DNA from: Berkiella sp050247135
GTDB lineage: Bacteria; Pseudomonadota; Gammaproteobacteria; Berkiellales; Berkiellaceae
Direction: 5' to 3'
DNA: 23,998 nt
Assembly (NCBI GenBank): GCA_050247135.1
Contig: JBFWUT010000041.1
Coordinates: 1-23,998, forward strand
In this document: positions 1-6,861 of the stretch, piece by piece
Layout: every line of letters starts with the position of its first letter
How positions within the stretch are numbered: position 1 is the stretch's first letter
The notes under the pieces: generated by a model
What the model saw: only the letters and a program-made list of their open reading frames with translations
Databases searched by the model: none
What the model was told of the DNA's origin: nothing
Position numbers and translations under genes: made by a program

Positions 1-1255
1 TGGCTGCAGCCTTTGACTGCTTATTTTTAGGAATTTGTTTGATGCCTAATTGTTCAAATTCTTCGCGCAAGGCTTCATCTAACTCATGTAGCGTTTTAGC
101 CAATGGGTGAAAATCCATCAGCTTTAACTTCGCTTTTTCATCAGGATCTTTGATGCGGGCTCTAGCTGCCTCCAGTTGTTGCTTAGCAATTCTCAATGCT
201 TCTTGTTCTTTCAAACGCACTGCCCATTTCTGCTTGTTTAAATCAGCGACAGGACCAAGACTTCTGATTTCCTTTGCACGTTGCTCTTGCAGTATTTTTC
301 TTTGCTCGGGATCTTCTGCGACAACGGGACCACTTTCAGGAGTAGGGGTATACGGTGTTTGTTGTTCGCGCTCTTGCCATTCCTGCGTGCTGAGTGCTTT
401 AGGCATCTGTTCATTCCAACCGGCCACCCGAACTTGAATACCCGTTAAGACACCGGTGTCGACATCCTTTAGTCGTGAAGCTCTGCTTGCTCTGGCTTTG
501 TTCAAAAGTTCAGTCGTGATGGCCTCTTCGGCTTCACCTTTCACTTCAGGACGACAAAATTGAACTTCGTGAGTGACGGCTTCTAATTGCTTGGTTTTCG
601 GATTCAGGACATGATGAACAAACCCCATAAAAAAGCTTTCATGTTCTGGGTTGATATCGGTAGGCTTTTCATAAAGTGCTAAAGCATCGCTTGCTTCTTT
701 TTTCGCAGCAAGTAGCGCTGCCTTAGCTATCTCAAGCGGATCGGTGTTGGCAGTTTTTGAAGCTGCATCTGCCACTTTTGCTGGTTCCTCGCCTTTGGGT
801 TGACTTTCCAGTCTAGCAATTTCATTCTCTATAATCGCTACCTTTTCTGCGCTGGACACCACAAGCGGTCTGGCTTTGTGTTTGTTATCAAATTGTTCTT
901 TCAGTGTTGTTAAGGTGTATCTGACCAAGGCGGGTGTGACAATAGGCTCTGCTATTTTAGATCGCACGACTAGTATAAATTCTCGAATGATTTGACGCTT
1001 TTGCTCAAATGCTCGTTTGTCTTTAGCGGCAGTGAATAAAGACTCTGCTTGCTCTGAAGCGAGTAGTTTAATTTGTTCTTCAGATAAGGGGATCTTTTCA
1101 TGCCGTCTTAACGCTTCAACTTGAGTCAGCCTATTGGGCTGAGTAGGTCGTGATAATAGCTGGTTTGTCGCGAATTCTACTAACGAATCATAGATGCTAT
1201 CTATGCCTCTTCTTTCTTTGCTGTCATCTAATGAGGAGGGACCTTGTATACTCAT
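1..1255 (-). CDS. Unrecognised charged protein, 3' end outside window
   Basis: I translated this frame by hand. It is open for 418 codons from an ATG at 1255 to the left edge with no stop, so the C-terminus lies outside the window. The start is supported by an AAAGGAGA ribosome site at 1261-1268, five bases upstream. The product begins MSIQGPSSLDDSKERRGIDS and is rich in Glu, Lys, Arg, Gln and Ala. Stretches around residues 55-100, 140-200 and 330-418 look helical or coiled-coil. I see no signal peptide, membrane segment or recognisable catalytic motif. A Pro/Thr-rich linker falls near residues 310-325. I do not recognise the family. A large hydrophilic protein in a Dot/Icm-bearing genome could be a secreted effector, but nothing in the sequence proves that. 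It is downstream of the LOG-family gene on the same strand but separated from it by a hairpin terminator, so it probably has its own promoter. Confidence 0.8.
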   Translation of the reverse strand, partial: MSIQGPSSLDDSKERRGIDSIYDSLVEFATNQLLSRPTQPNRLTQVEALRRHEKIPLSEEQIKLLASEQAESLFTAAKDKRAFEQKRQIIREFILVVRSKIAEPIVTPALVRYTLTTLKEQFDNKHKARPLVVSSAEKVAIIENEIARLESQPKGEEPAKVADAASKTANTDPLEIAKAALLAAKKEASDALALYEKPTDINPEHESFFMGFVHHVLNPKTKQLEAVTHEVQFCRPEVKGEAEEAITTELLNKARASRASRLKDVDTGVLTGIQVRVAGWNEQMPKALSTQEWQEREQQTPYTPTPESGPVVAEDPEQRKILQEQRAKEIRSLGPVADLNKQKWAVRLKEQEALRIAKQQLEAARARIKDPDEKAKLKLMDFHPLAKTLHELDEALREEFEQLGIKQIPKNKQSKAAA

Positions 1256-1330
1256 ATCAATCTCCTTTGAGTGGTTCGATGAACTGAACTATCACCAAAC
1301 TATCAGCTTCAAAGGACTAAGGGAAGACTT

Positions 1331-1363
1331 AATAATAAGAAAGGCGCCACACTATGGCGCCCT
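1331..1363 (-). terminator. Intrinsic terminator of the LOG-family gene
   Basis: Two GGCGCC blocks (1343-1348 and 1356-1361) are separated by a seven-base loop. On the minus strand the hairpin is followed by a T-rich stretch (TTTCTTATTATT). The stem can be lengthened by a G-U and an A-U pair. It lies about 20 bases past the stop of the minus-strand gene at 1383, so it should separate that gene from the unrecognised gene downstream. Confidence 0.7.
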
Positions 1364-1382
1364 GCAGCAATTGGGAGAGTAT

Positions 1383-2099
1383 TTAGAGGTTGGACATTAG
1401 TTCTCGTTCTTTCGGTGAAGGTTCTGGTGATCGTTCTCTTTCGCGATAAAACGCTTCAACGCACTCCACAATTTCTTCTGGTGTGTTGGCAACTTGATAG
1501 AGCCCTAAATCCTCTTCTCGAATTGTTCCCTCGGCAACTAATTGCGTTTCGAACCATTTCAGTAAATCGCGCCAGAAGGATTCGACGGCGAGTACCACTG
1601 GGATCCGGCGAGTTTTACCTGTTTGCACCAGTGCTAAAATTTCGGCTAATTCATCTAAGGTACCAAACCCGCCTGGCATGACTACATAGGCAGAGGCATA
1701 TTTAACAAACATGACTTTACGGGTAAAAAAGTGTCGGAAACGAATGGAGATATCTTGAAAGTCATTGGCGCATTCTTCGTTAGGTAACACGATGTTTAGG
1801 CCAACGCTTAAAGAAGGACCTTCTTTGGCACCTTTGTTAGCTGCTTCCATTAATCCAGGGCCTCCGCCTGAAACAACAGAATAACCAGCCTCAGAAAAGG
1901 CTTTCGCGGTTTTGGCCGTGAGGTCATACCAACGATGACCCGGTTGTAAGCGAGCCGATCCAAATATACTAACAGAGGGTGGAATATGAACTAAACGCTC
2001 ATAGCCTTCAACGAATTCAGCCATGACTTGAAATATTTTCCAAGATTCGCGCGCCATGAGGGAATCATTGATGGTTTTGATCTGTTTTTGTTTACTCAT
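1383..2099 (-). CDS. LOG-family (TIGR00730) Rossmann-fold protein
   Basis: The 238-residue protein has the two family signatures: GGGPGLMEA at about residues 78-86 and PGGFGTLDE at about 142-150, with an Arg/Lys-containing RHFFTRK segment between them. These build the nucleotide-binding and catalytic site of the 'lysine decarboxylase-like' LOG family. Characterised members are cytokinin riboside 5'-monophosphate phosphoribohydrolases, which release a base from a nucleoside monophosphate. In bacteria the true substrate is often a purine nucleotide and is frequently unknown, so I give no symbol. The length is usual for the longer bacterial type, with about 40 extra N-terminal residues. The ATG at 2099 has a GAGG five bases upstream, and an extended -10 lies at 2135-2143. 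The gene stands alone, divergent from ppc, and ends in a hairpin terminator. Confidence 0.85.
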   Translation of the reverse strand: MSKQKQIKTINDSLMARESWKIFQVMAEFVEGYERLVHIPPSVSIFGSARLQPGHRWYDLTAKTAKAFSEAGYSVVSGGGPGLMEAANKGAKEGPSLSVGLNIVLPNEECANDFQDISIRFRHFFTRKVMFVKYASAYVVMPGGFGTLDELAEILALVQTGKTRRIPVVLAVESFWRDLLKWFETQLVAEGTIREEDLGLYQVANTPEEIVECVEAFYRERERSPEPSPKERELMSNL

Positions 2100-2134
2100 G
2101 ATGCCTCGTTATGTTTTTTAATTGATACATTTTT

Positions 2135-2143
2135 ACTATAACA
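2135..2143 (-). promoter_or_regulatory. Possible extended -10 promoter of LOG-family gene
   Basis: On the minus strand TGTTATAGT fits an extended -10 element (TG-N-TATAAT with one mismatch). It lies about 36 bases before the start codon. No good -35 box is seen, which extended -10 promoters can tolerate. Confidence 0.35.
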
Positions 2144-2213
2144 CAGGCTATAAGACTTTCCAGTTTACCCCGCATAGCGGCATATTTTTGAAGCAGGGTT
2201 AGGGTACGCGACA

Positions 2214-2219
2214 TATAAT
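2214..2219 (+). promoter_or_regulatory. Possible -10 box of ppc
   Basis: A perfect TATAAT lies 17-29 bases before the two candidate starts of ppc. The nearest -35-like sequence, TTGAAG at 2188-2193, is 20 bases away, longer than ideal. A transcript starting near 2226 would leave a very short leader for the first ATG (2236), which slightly favours the second ATG (2248). Confidence 0.35.
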
Positions 2220-2235
2220 ATAAGTATCTATATGG

Positions 2236-4887
2236 ATGAGAGAGCCCATGGAAGAGCTTGATCGTGATGCACCCCTGCGCAAGGATGTACGACTACTGGG
2301 TGAATTATTAGGTGAGACCCTCAAAGAGCAAGTCGGCATTGAACTTTATGATAAAGTGGAAAAGATCCGAGTGCTGTCGAAGGAAGTCTATGATGGTGAT
2401 GACAACGCTATGGTGGCACTCAATGCTTTGTTATCGCAATTAGCTCCGCAAGAAATGCTGGGTGTGGTGCGCGCATTTAGTCATTTTCTAAATTTGGCTA
2501 ATATTGCAGAGAACGTGCATCGGATCCGTCGTACTAAGTGGTATCAGCAACACTTACAATCTTCCATTCAGCCAGGCAGTCTGGAAGCTGTTTTTGTCAC
2601 ACTACATCAGCAGAATATTCCACCCGCTCAGATGTTTGATGCGATTATGAAGTTAAAAATCGAGTTAGTGCTTACTGCCCATCCCACCGAAGTCATGCGG
2701 CGCACGATTATGCAAAAATTTGATACGATTGCCAAACTTATTAGCCAGCCTGAATTAGATGACAGAGCCAAGCAGGGGATTTTCGCCGAATTAACAGCAA
2801 TTTGGCAAACCGATGAGATCCGACGTAAAAGACCCACCCCAATTGATGAAGCAAAATGGGGGTTTGCAGTTGTCGAAACGAGTCTATGGTCGGCTTTGCC
2901 GAATTATTTAAGAGATTTAGATGAACATCTTGTTAAATGGACTGGGCAACGATTACCGTTGACAGCAACACCGATCCGCTTTAGCTCCTGGATGGGGGGG
3001 GATAGAGATGGCAATCCCAATGTGACTGCAAAAATCACCGAAGAAGTTTGTTTATTGGCGCGCTGGGTGGCAGCTGATTTGTATGAAAAAGAAATATCGC
3101 ATTTAAGTGCGGTGCTCTCCATGCATCAATGTAATGAAAAATTACAATCCTTGGTAGGCAACGAACATGAGCCATATCGGGCTTTTTTACGGCCCTTAAA
3201 ACGAAAATTAGCTCGGACCAAACAATTTCTAGAAGAGTCGTTGGCGAATCGACCTACCGCAGCCATAGAGGTGATTTTAGATAAAACAGAAATTCTTGAG
3301 CCGTTGATGATTTGCTATGACTCTTTACAGGAATGTCATGGTGCAGCTATCGCAGACGGTGAGTTGACGGATCTGATTCGGCGTGTGAGTGCCTTTGGTA
3401 TTAGTTTATTGCCTTTAGATATACGTGAGTGCGCAGCAAAGCATACGGAACTTTTAAACGAAATAACACAACTGCTTGGCCTGGGAGCCTATGCACAGTG
3501 GTCAGAGCAAGAGCGGCAGCAATTTCTATTGACGACCTTAGAAAAAGATCAGCGTCTTATTTATATCAATTTATCATTGAGTGATTCAGCTTTGGCTACG
3601 TGGGATACTTTTAAAATGATTTCCCGCCAACTGCAAGGTCAACTAGGTGCTTATGTTATTTCAATGGTGCATCAACCCAGTGATATCTTAGCGGTATGCT
3701 TATTACAACGAGAAGCTGGCATTAAAGTCCCATTACGGGTAGTGCCATTATATGAAACACGTGAAGCGCTGTTAAATGCAGCAGAGCATTTAAACATGTT
3801 GTTAATGCATCCCTGGTATAAGCAATATATCTCAGGCAATCTGGAGGTGATGATAGGGTATTCTGACTCTGGAAAAGATGCAGGGATTATTGCGGCGGGT
3901 TGGGCTCAATATCAAGCACAAGAGCAACTAGTAGCAATGGCAGCAGCGCACGATATTCAATTAACGCTCTTTCATGGTCGAGGTGGATCCATTGGCCGTG
4001 GTGGTGCTCCGGCCCATACGGCTATTTTATCGTTGCCACCTGGTGCTGTGAATGGCAGTTTGCGGGTAACAGAACAAGGTGAAGTGATCCGTAATAAATA
4101 TGGTCTTCCCCAAAGAGCAAGACGTTCTTTGGAAATTTATACCACTGCAACCTTAGAAGCGATGCAAATACCGCTAGCAAAGCCGCATAAAAAATGGCGC
4201 AATGTGATGGCAAAATTAAGCGAAACGTCGTTCACATCATACACAGAAGTGGTAAAAGAGAATAAAGCATTTATTCCTTATTTTGAAGCGGTAACCCCTC
4301 TGCGCGAAATTGGTTCGCTGATGATGGGTTCTAGGCCGGCTAGACGACAAACAGATTCACGAGACATCGATCATTTACGTGCCATTCCTTGGATATTTGC
4401 TTGGACCCAAAACCGATTACTATTACCGACTTGGTTAGGGGTAGGGGAAGCATTAGGGCAAGCGCTTGAAGAAGATCAAGCTTCACTCTTACAAGAGATG
4501 GCGCACCAATGGCCCTTTTTTGGTACCTTGGTAAGCATGATTGAGATGGTGTTGGTTAAAACAGACTTATCCATTGCCACGCTATATGAGAAGCGTTTAG
4601 CGCCGGATCAAGCGGCAATGGGACGTGCCTTGCGTGAAAAATTCCTGTTAACCGTGAAGTGTCTTAAAGAGAGTTTAGATACTCAGACACTGTTATTGAA
4701 TAATCCCACGTTGTTACGAACTATCATGCTACGCTCACCTTATCTATATCCATTACATGTGCTGCAAGCTGAGTTGCTTTGGCGGGTACGCACACAGAAA
4801 TTAACACCAGAGCAAGCGGATCTGCTGCGGGACGCTTTGATGGTTAGCATCAGTGGCATAGCCGCTGGAATGCAGAACACTGGCTAA
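2236..4887 (+). CDS. ppc: Phosphoenolpyruvate carboxylase
   Basis: This cytoplasmic enzyme carboxylates phosphoenolpyruvate with bicarbonate to oxaloacetate, refilling the TCA cycle. The 883-residue length matches the bacterial family. Visible landmarks are the catalytic His in TAHPTEV (about 147-153), the GGDRDGNP loop (about 254-261), GYSDSGKDAG (about 541-550), the glycine-rich FHGRGGSIGRGG loop (about 579-590), the WTQNRLLLPTWLG segment, and the invariant QNTG C-terminus. All key residues are present and the frame is intact. Start choice is uncertain. ATG 2236 has no ribosome site. ATG 2248 is preceded by GAGAGAG at a reasonable spacing and would give 879 residues. The gene is monocistronic, divergent from the LOG-family gene, and followed by an AT-rich hairpin before adk. 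Bacterial enzymes are typically inhibited by aspartate; I cannot judge that here. Confidence 0.97.
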   Translation: MREPMEELDRDAPLRKDVRLLGELLGETLKEQVGIELYDKVEKIRVLSKEVYDGDDNAMVALNALLSQLAPQEMLGVVRAFSHFLNLANIAENVHRIRRTKWYQQHLQSSIQPGSLEAVFVTLHQQNIPPAQMFDAIMKLKIELVLTAHPTEVMRRTIMQKFDTIAKLISQPELDDRAKQGIFAELTAIWQTDEIRRKRPTPIDEAKWGFAVVETSLWSALPNYLRDLDEHLVKWTGQRLPLTATPIRFSSWMGGDRDGNPNVTAKITEEVCLLARWVAADLYEKEISHLSAVLSMHQCNEKLQSLVGNEHEPYRAFLRPLKRKLARTKQFLEESLANRPTAAIEVILDKTEILEPLMICYDSLQECHGAAIADGELTDLIRRVSAFGISLLPLDIRECAAKHTELLNEITQLLGLGAYAQWSEQERQQFLLTTLEKDQRLIYINLSLSDSALATWDTFKMISRQLQGQLGAYVISMVHQPSDILAVCLLQREAGIKVPLRVVPLYETREALLNAAEHLNMLLMHPWYKQYISGNLEVMIGYSDSGKDAGIIAAGWAQYQAQEQLVAMAAAHDIQLTLFHGRGGSIGRGGAPAHTAILSLPPGAVNGSLRVTEQGEVIRNKYGLPQRARRSLEIYTTATLEAMQIPLAKPHKKWRNVMAKLSETSFTSYTEVVKENKAFIPYFEAVTPLREIGSLMMGSRPARRQTDSRDIDHLRAIPWIFAWTQNRLLLPTWLGVGEALGQALEEDQASLLQEMAHQWPFFGTLVSMIEMVLVKTDLSIATLYEKRLAPDQAAMGRALREKFLLTVKCLKESLDTQTLLLNNPTLLRTIMLRSPYLYPLHVLQAELLWRVRTQKLTPEQADLLRDALMVSISGIAAGMQNTG

Positions 4888-4917
4888 ACTTATACCATTA
4901 TCATATAAGTTTATTTT
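4886..4917 (+). terminator. AT-rich hairpin after ppc
   Basis: AAACTTAT (4886-4893) pairs perfectly with ATAAGTTT (4905-4912) across an eleven-base loop. TTATTTTC follows on the plus strand. The hairpin overlaps the ppc stop codon. The stem is AT-rich, so termination may be weak and some read-through into adk is possible. Confidence 0.45.
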
Positions 4918-4973
4918 CAAACAAATAATCTATAATTCATTGATTGAGAGTAGGCCGGATCGTAAACTCTGGT

Positions 4974-4979
4974 TATAAT
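4974..4979 (+). promoter_or_regulatory. Possible -10 box of adk
   Basis: A perfect TATAAT sits 45 bases before the adk start codon, with a TG four bases upstream of it. No good -35 box is seen at 16-18 bases. A second TATAAT at 4931-4936 is an alternative. Confidence 0.35.
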
Positions 4980-5018
4980 CCACTGTCCGTTAGAGTAAGC
5001 CTTAAGAGGAAGCAGAAC

Positions 5019-5672
5019 ATGCGGTTGATATTGCTTGGCCCCCCAGGATCTGGCAAGGGAACACAGGCCCAATATATTATGGAACGCTACGAAATACCGC
5101 AAATATCCACAGGGGATATGCTGAGAAAACAAGTAGCAGATAAGACGCCTCTGGGTGGTCAAATTAAATCCATTATGGATGCTGGCAATTTAGTGTCAGA
5201 TGAAATCATCATTAGAGTCGTTCAGGAGCGGATCAAAAAACCAGATTGTAGCAAGGGCTTTCTGCTCGACGGCTTCCCAAGAACGGTAAAACAAGCTCAA
5301 GTTTTAACAGCATCTGGGATAAAAATCGATAAAATATTTGAATTAGAGATCTCAGATGACGAGATTGTGCGTCGTTTATCTGGCCGGCGAGTTCATCCGG
5401 GTTCAGGACGGGTTTATCACCTAGAACATCAACCACCTCAACGACCCAATGTGGATGATGTGACAGGAGAGCCGCTCATTCAAAGGGATGACGATAGAGA
5501 AGACACCATTAGAAAGCGCCTGGTCATTTATCATGCTCAGACCAAGCAAGTAGCGACTTATTATATGAGTCTTACTTTAGCGGATTCGCAAAATGCCCCT
5601 GAGTACGTCAAGATCAATGCCTCCCAACCCCCCTTGGTCGTTTGTGACGAAATTTTTCGCCACTTGTCTTAA
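5019..5672 (+). CDS. adk: Adenylate kinase
   Basis: This cytoplasmic enzyme interconverts ATP + AMP and two ADP. The frame opens earlier (4944), but I choose the ATG at 5019. It gives the standard N-terminus MRLILLGPPGSGKGTQAQ, with the P-loop GPPGSGKGT at residues 7-15, and has AAGAGGA at 5004-5010. The product is 217 residues, the normal size for the long bacterial form. ISTGDMLR binds AMP and DGFPRT follows. The LID domain (GRRVHPGSGRVYH through DDVTGEP) lacks the four-cysteine zinc site found in Gram-positive enzymes, as in other gammaproteobacteria. DDREDTIRKRL carries the conserved catalytic arginines. It is a single-gene unit closed by a strong hairpin. Confidence 0.97.
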   Translation: MRLILLGPPGSGKGTQAQYIMERYEIPQISTGDMLRKQVADKTPLGGQIKSIMDAGNLVSDEIIIRVVQERIKKPDCSKGFLLDGFPRTVKQAQVLTASGIKIDKIFELEISDDEIVRRLSGRRVHPGSGRVYHLEHQPPQRPNVDDVTGEPLIQRDDDREDTIRKRLVIYHAQTKQVATYYMSLTLADSQNAPEYVKINASQPPLVVCDEIFRHLS

Positions 5673-5678
5673 ATAGCT

Positions 5679-5717
5679 AAAATGAAGGGTTATTTAGAGT
5701 GATTAACCCTTCATTTT
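5679..5717 (+). terminator. Terminator after adk
   Basis: A perfect 14-base inverted repeat, AAAATGAAGGGTTA (5679-5692) and TAACCCTTCATTTT (5704-5717), has an eleven-base loop. It starts seven bases after the adk stop. The A-run on one arm and T-run on the other make it able to act in both directions. Confidence 0.85.
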
Positions 5718-5814
5718 GATCAGCTTTGCTCTATAAATGTCTGGAAATCAGCTAACCTTGTGCTATGTTAGTTATGTGCACCTTTTTGCAGGACTGTTAA
5801 TGGGAGATAAAACC

Positions 5815-6312
5815 ATGGCATTAACAAAACGTAAAACACGTAAAACAACAGCGAAGTCGCGGACGAAACGGACGACGGCTAGGAAAAGGACGACAGCTAA
5901 GAAAAAGGGATCGATGACCTCACTCAGAACGGAATTACGCCAGGCTAAGTTGGCTGAAAAACGCGCAGTGAAAGAGCTCAGCGAATTTATGCGTAAGCAT
6001 AAAAAAGCGATCCTCAAAATGCGTAAAACGATGCGTGCTGCTGTTGCGAAGAAAACAAGACAAGCACAAAAACTTCGTATGCAGTTAGCGAAAAAGCACA
6101 TTCAAGCTATTCGCAAACTTAAAAGAGAACAGGCAGCTGCTTTGAATAAGCTTCAAAAGAGCAAAACCAAAGCTAAAACCCGTACTCAGTCAAGAAGAAA
6201 ATCGAAAGCGAAAATGACTCGTAAATCACGTAAACCTAGCAGTCATCGTAAGACAGCTGGTCGTAAAGTGGTTCATTTGCGTCATTATCGTCATATCAGA
6301 AAAGCGGCCTAA
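5815..6312 (+). CDS. Histone H1-like, Lys/Arg-rich DNA-binding protein
   Basis: The chosen ATG at 5815 has GGGAG eight bases upstream. The longer frame from 5737 adds an implausible hydrophobic leader. The 165-residue product is extremely basic. Residues 1-35 are a Lys/Thr/Arg tail with repeated TTAKSRT/TTARKRT/TAKKK motifs. Residues about 38-130 form a long charged helix or coiled coil alternating Lys/Arg/Ala with Glu and Leu. Residues about 130-165 are a second Ser/Lys/Arg tail containing HLRHYRHIRKAA. This layout resembles bacterial histone H1-like nucleoid proteins (Coxiella encodes one, Hq1), but the long central coiled coil is not the classic H1-tail composition. The role as a chromosome compaction or nucleic-acid-binding protein is inferred from composition. 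It is flanked by hairpins on both sides, so it is transcribed on its own. Confidence 0.75.
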   Translation: MALTKRKTRKTTAKSRTKRTTARKRTTAKKKGSMTSLRTELRQAKLAEKRAVKELSEFMRKHKKAILKMRKTMRAAVAKKTRQAQKLRMQLAKKHIQAIRKLKREQAAALNKLQKSKTKAKTRTQSRRKSKAKMTRKSRKPSSHRKTAGRKVVHLRHYRHIRKAA

Positions 6313-6333
6313 TAGAAGGCTGCTTTTACGTTG

Positions 6334-6364
6334 AACCGTTGGTTCATATCGAACCAACGGTTTT
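6334..6364 (+). terminator. Terminator after histone-like gene
   Basis: A perfect 12-base stem, AACCGTTGGTTC (6334-6345) and GAACCAACGGTT (6351-6362), has a five-base loop and ends in a TTTT run (6361-6364). It lies 22 bases past the stop. Confidence 0.85.
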
Positions 6365-6384
6365 CTATTGTGGGGACAATATCA

Positions 6385-6861
6385 ATGACGGTATTCTCGA
6401 TTGATAAACTCATGCAAGAAACGAGACGTTTGGCGACGCAATATCGCCAAAGTACGGGGCAGACATTACCTGTCAGTGGTGAACTTGCTCGATATGACGC
6501 GACGCGCTTGTTACACCTAACGTCTGAATTTAAAGGGACGCAAGGACCATTAGCCCATAAAGTAGTGCAGATTAAAAGCCGTGTGATTTTTGATGATCAA
6601 AAATCGGGGTATCGTATTGGTCAACTCGATCTGGATGGCGGTTGGCAAATGTGTGCTTTGGTTTTATATGAATCAAACTATGAGCCATTTGTGATTTACA
6701 TTGCGAGTCGCGAAATCATTGTAGAAAGCCTGAATAAGTCAAATCTTAAAACCAAAGCACGGGGTGCCATGTCATTAGCGCAGTTTAAACGGATTGCCCA
6801 ATGTGTTTGGACTATTGAGAATGGACTTAATTGGGATGAAGTATTATCAAACGTCTCTTAA
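6385..6861 (+). CDS. Unknown protein, possible PD-(D/E)XK nuclease-like fold
   Basis: The frame opens at 6331, but that start lies in the preceding terminator. The ATG at 6385 with GGGGAC upstream (6372-6377) gives 158 residues. I do not recognise the family with certainty. The order of motifs suggests a compact PD-(D/E)XK-type fold: an N-terminal helix with SGELARYDATRLLHL (a conserved Glu), then VVQIKSR, the typical Q-x-K strand, then a strand with LDGGWQMCALVLYE. Small stand-alone proteins with this pattern exist, mostly without a known role. No signal peptide or membrane segment is seen. Its stop overlaps the tail of the convergent lipase-like gene by 15 bases (6847-6861). A nucleic-acid role would fit the histone-like neighbour, but that is speculation. 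Confidence 0.6.
   Translation: MTVFSIDKLMQETRRLATQYRQSTGQTLPVSGELARYDATRLLHLTSEFKGTQGPLAHKVVQIKSRVIFDDQKSGYRIGQLDLDGGWQMCALVLYESNYEPFVIYIASREIIVESLNKSNLKTKARGAMSLAQFKRIAQCVWTIENGLNWDEVLSNVS

Noticed and set aside
150..437. 95-residue plus-strand frame
   Set aside because: Lies antisense inside the long minus-strand charged-protein gene, with Cys/Ser-rich composition and no ribosome site.
4944..5018. N-terminal extension of adk (25 residues)
   Set aside because: The family start MRLILLGPPGSGKGT at 5019 has its own AAGAGGA site; the extension is not family-like.
5772..6101. 109-residue minus-strand frame
   Set aside because: Antisense shadow of the Lys/Arg-rich histone-like gene; its Phe/Leu/Val richness is the complement of Lys/Arg codons.
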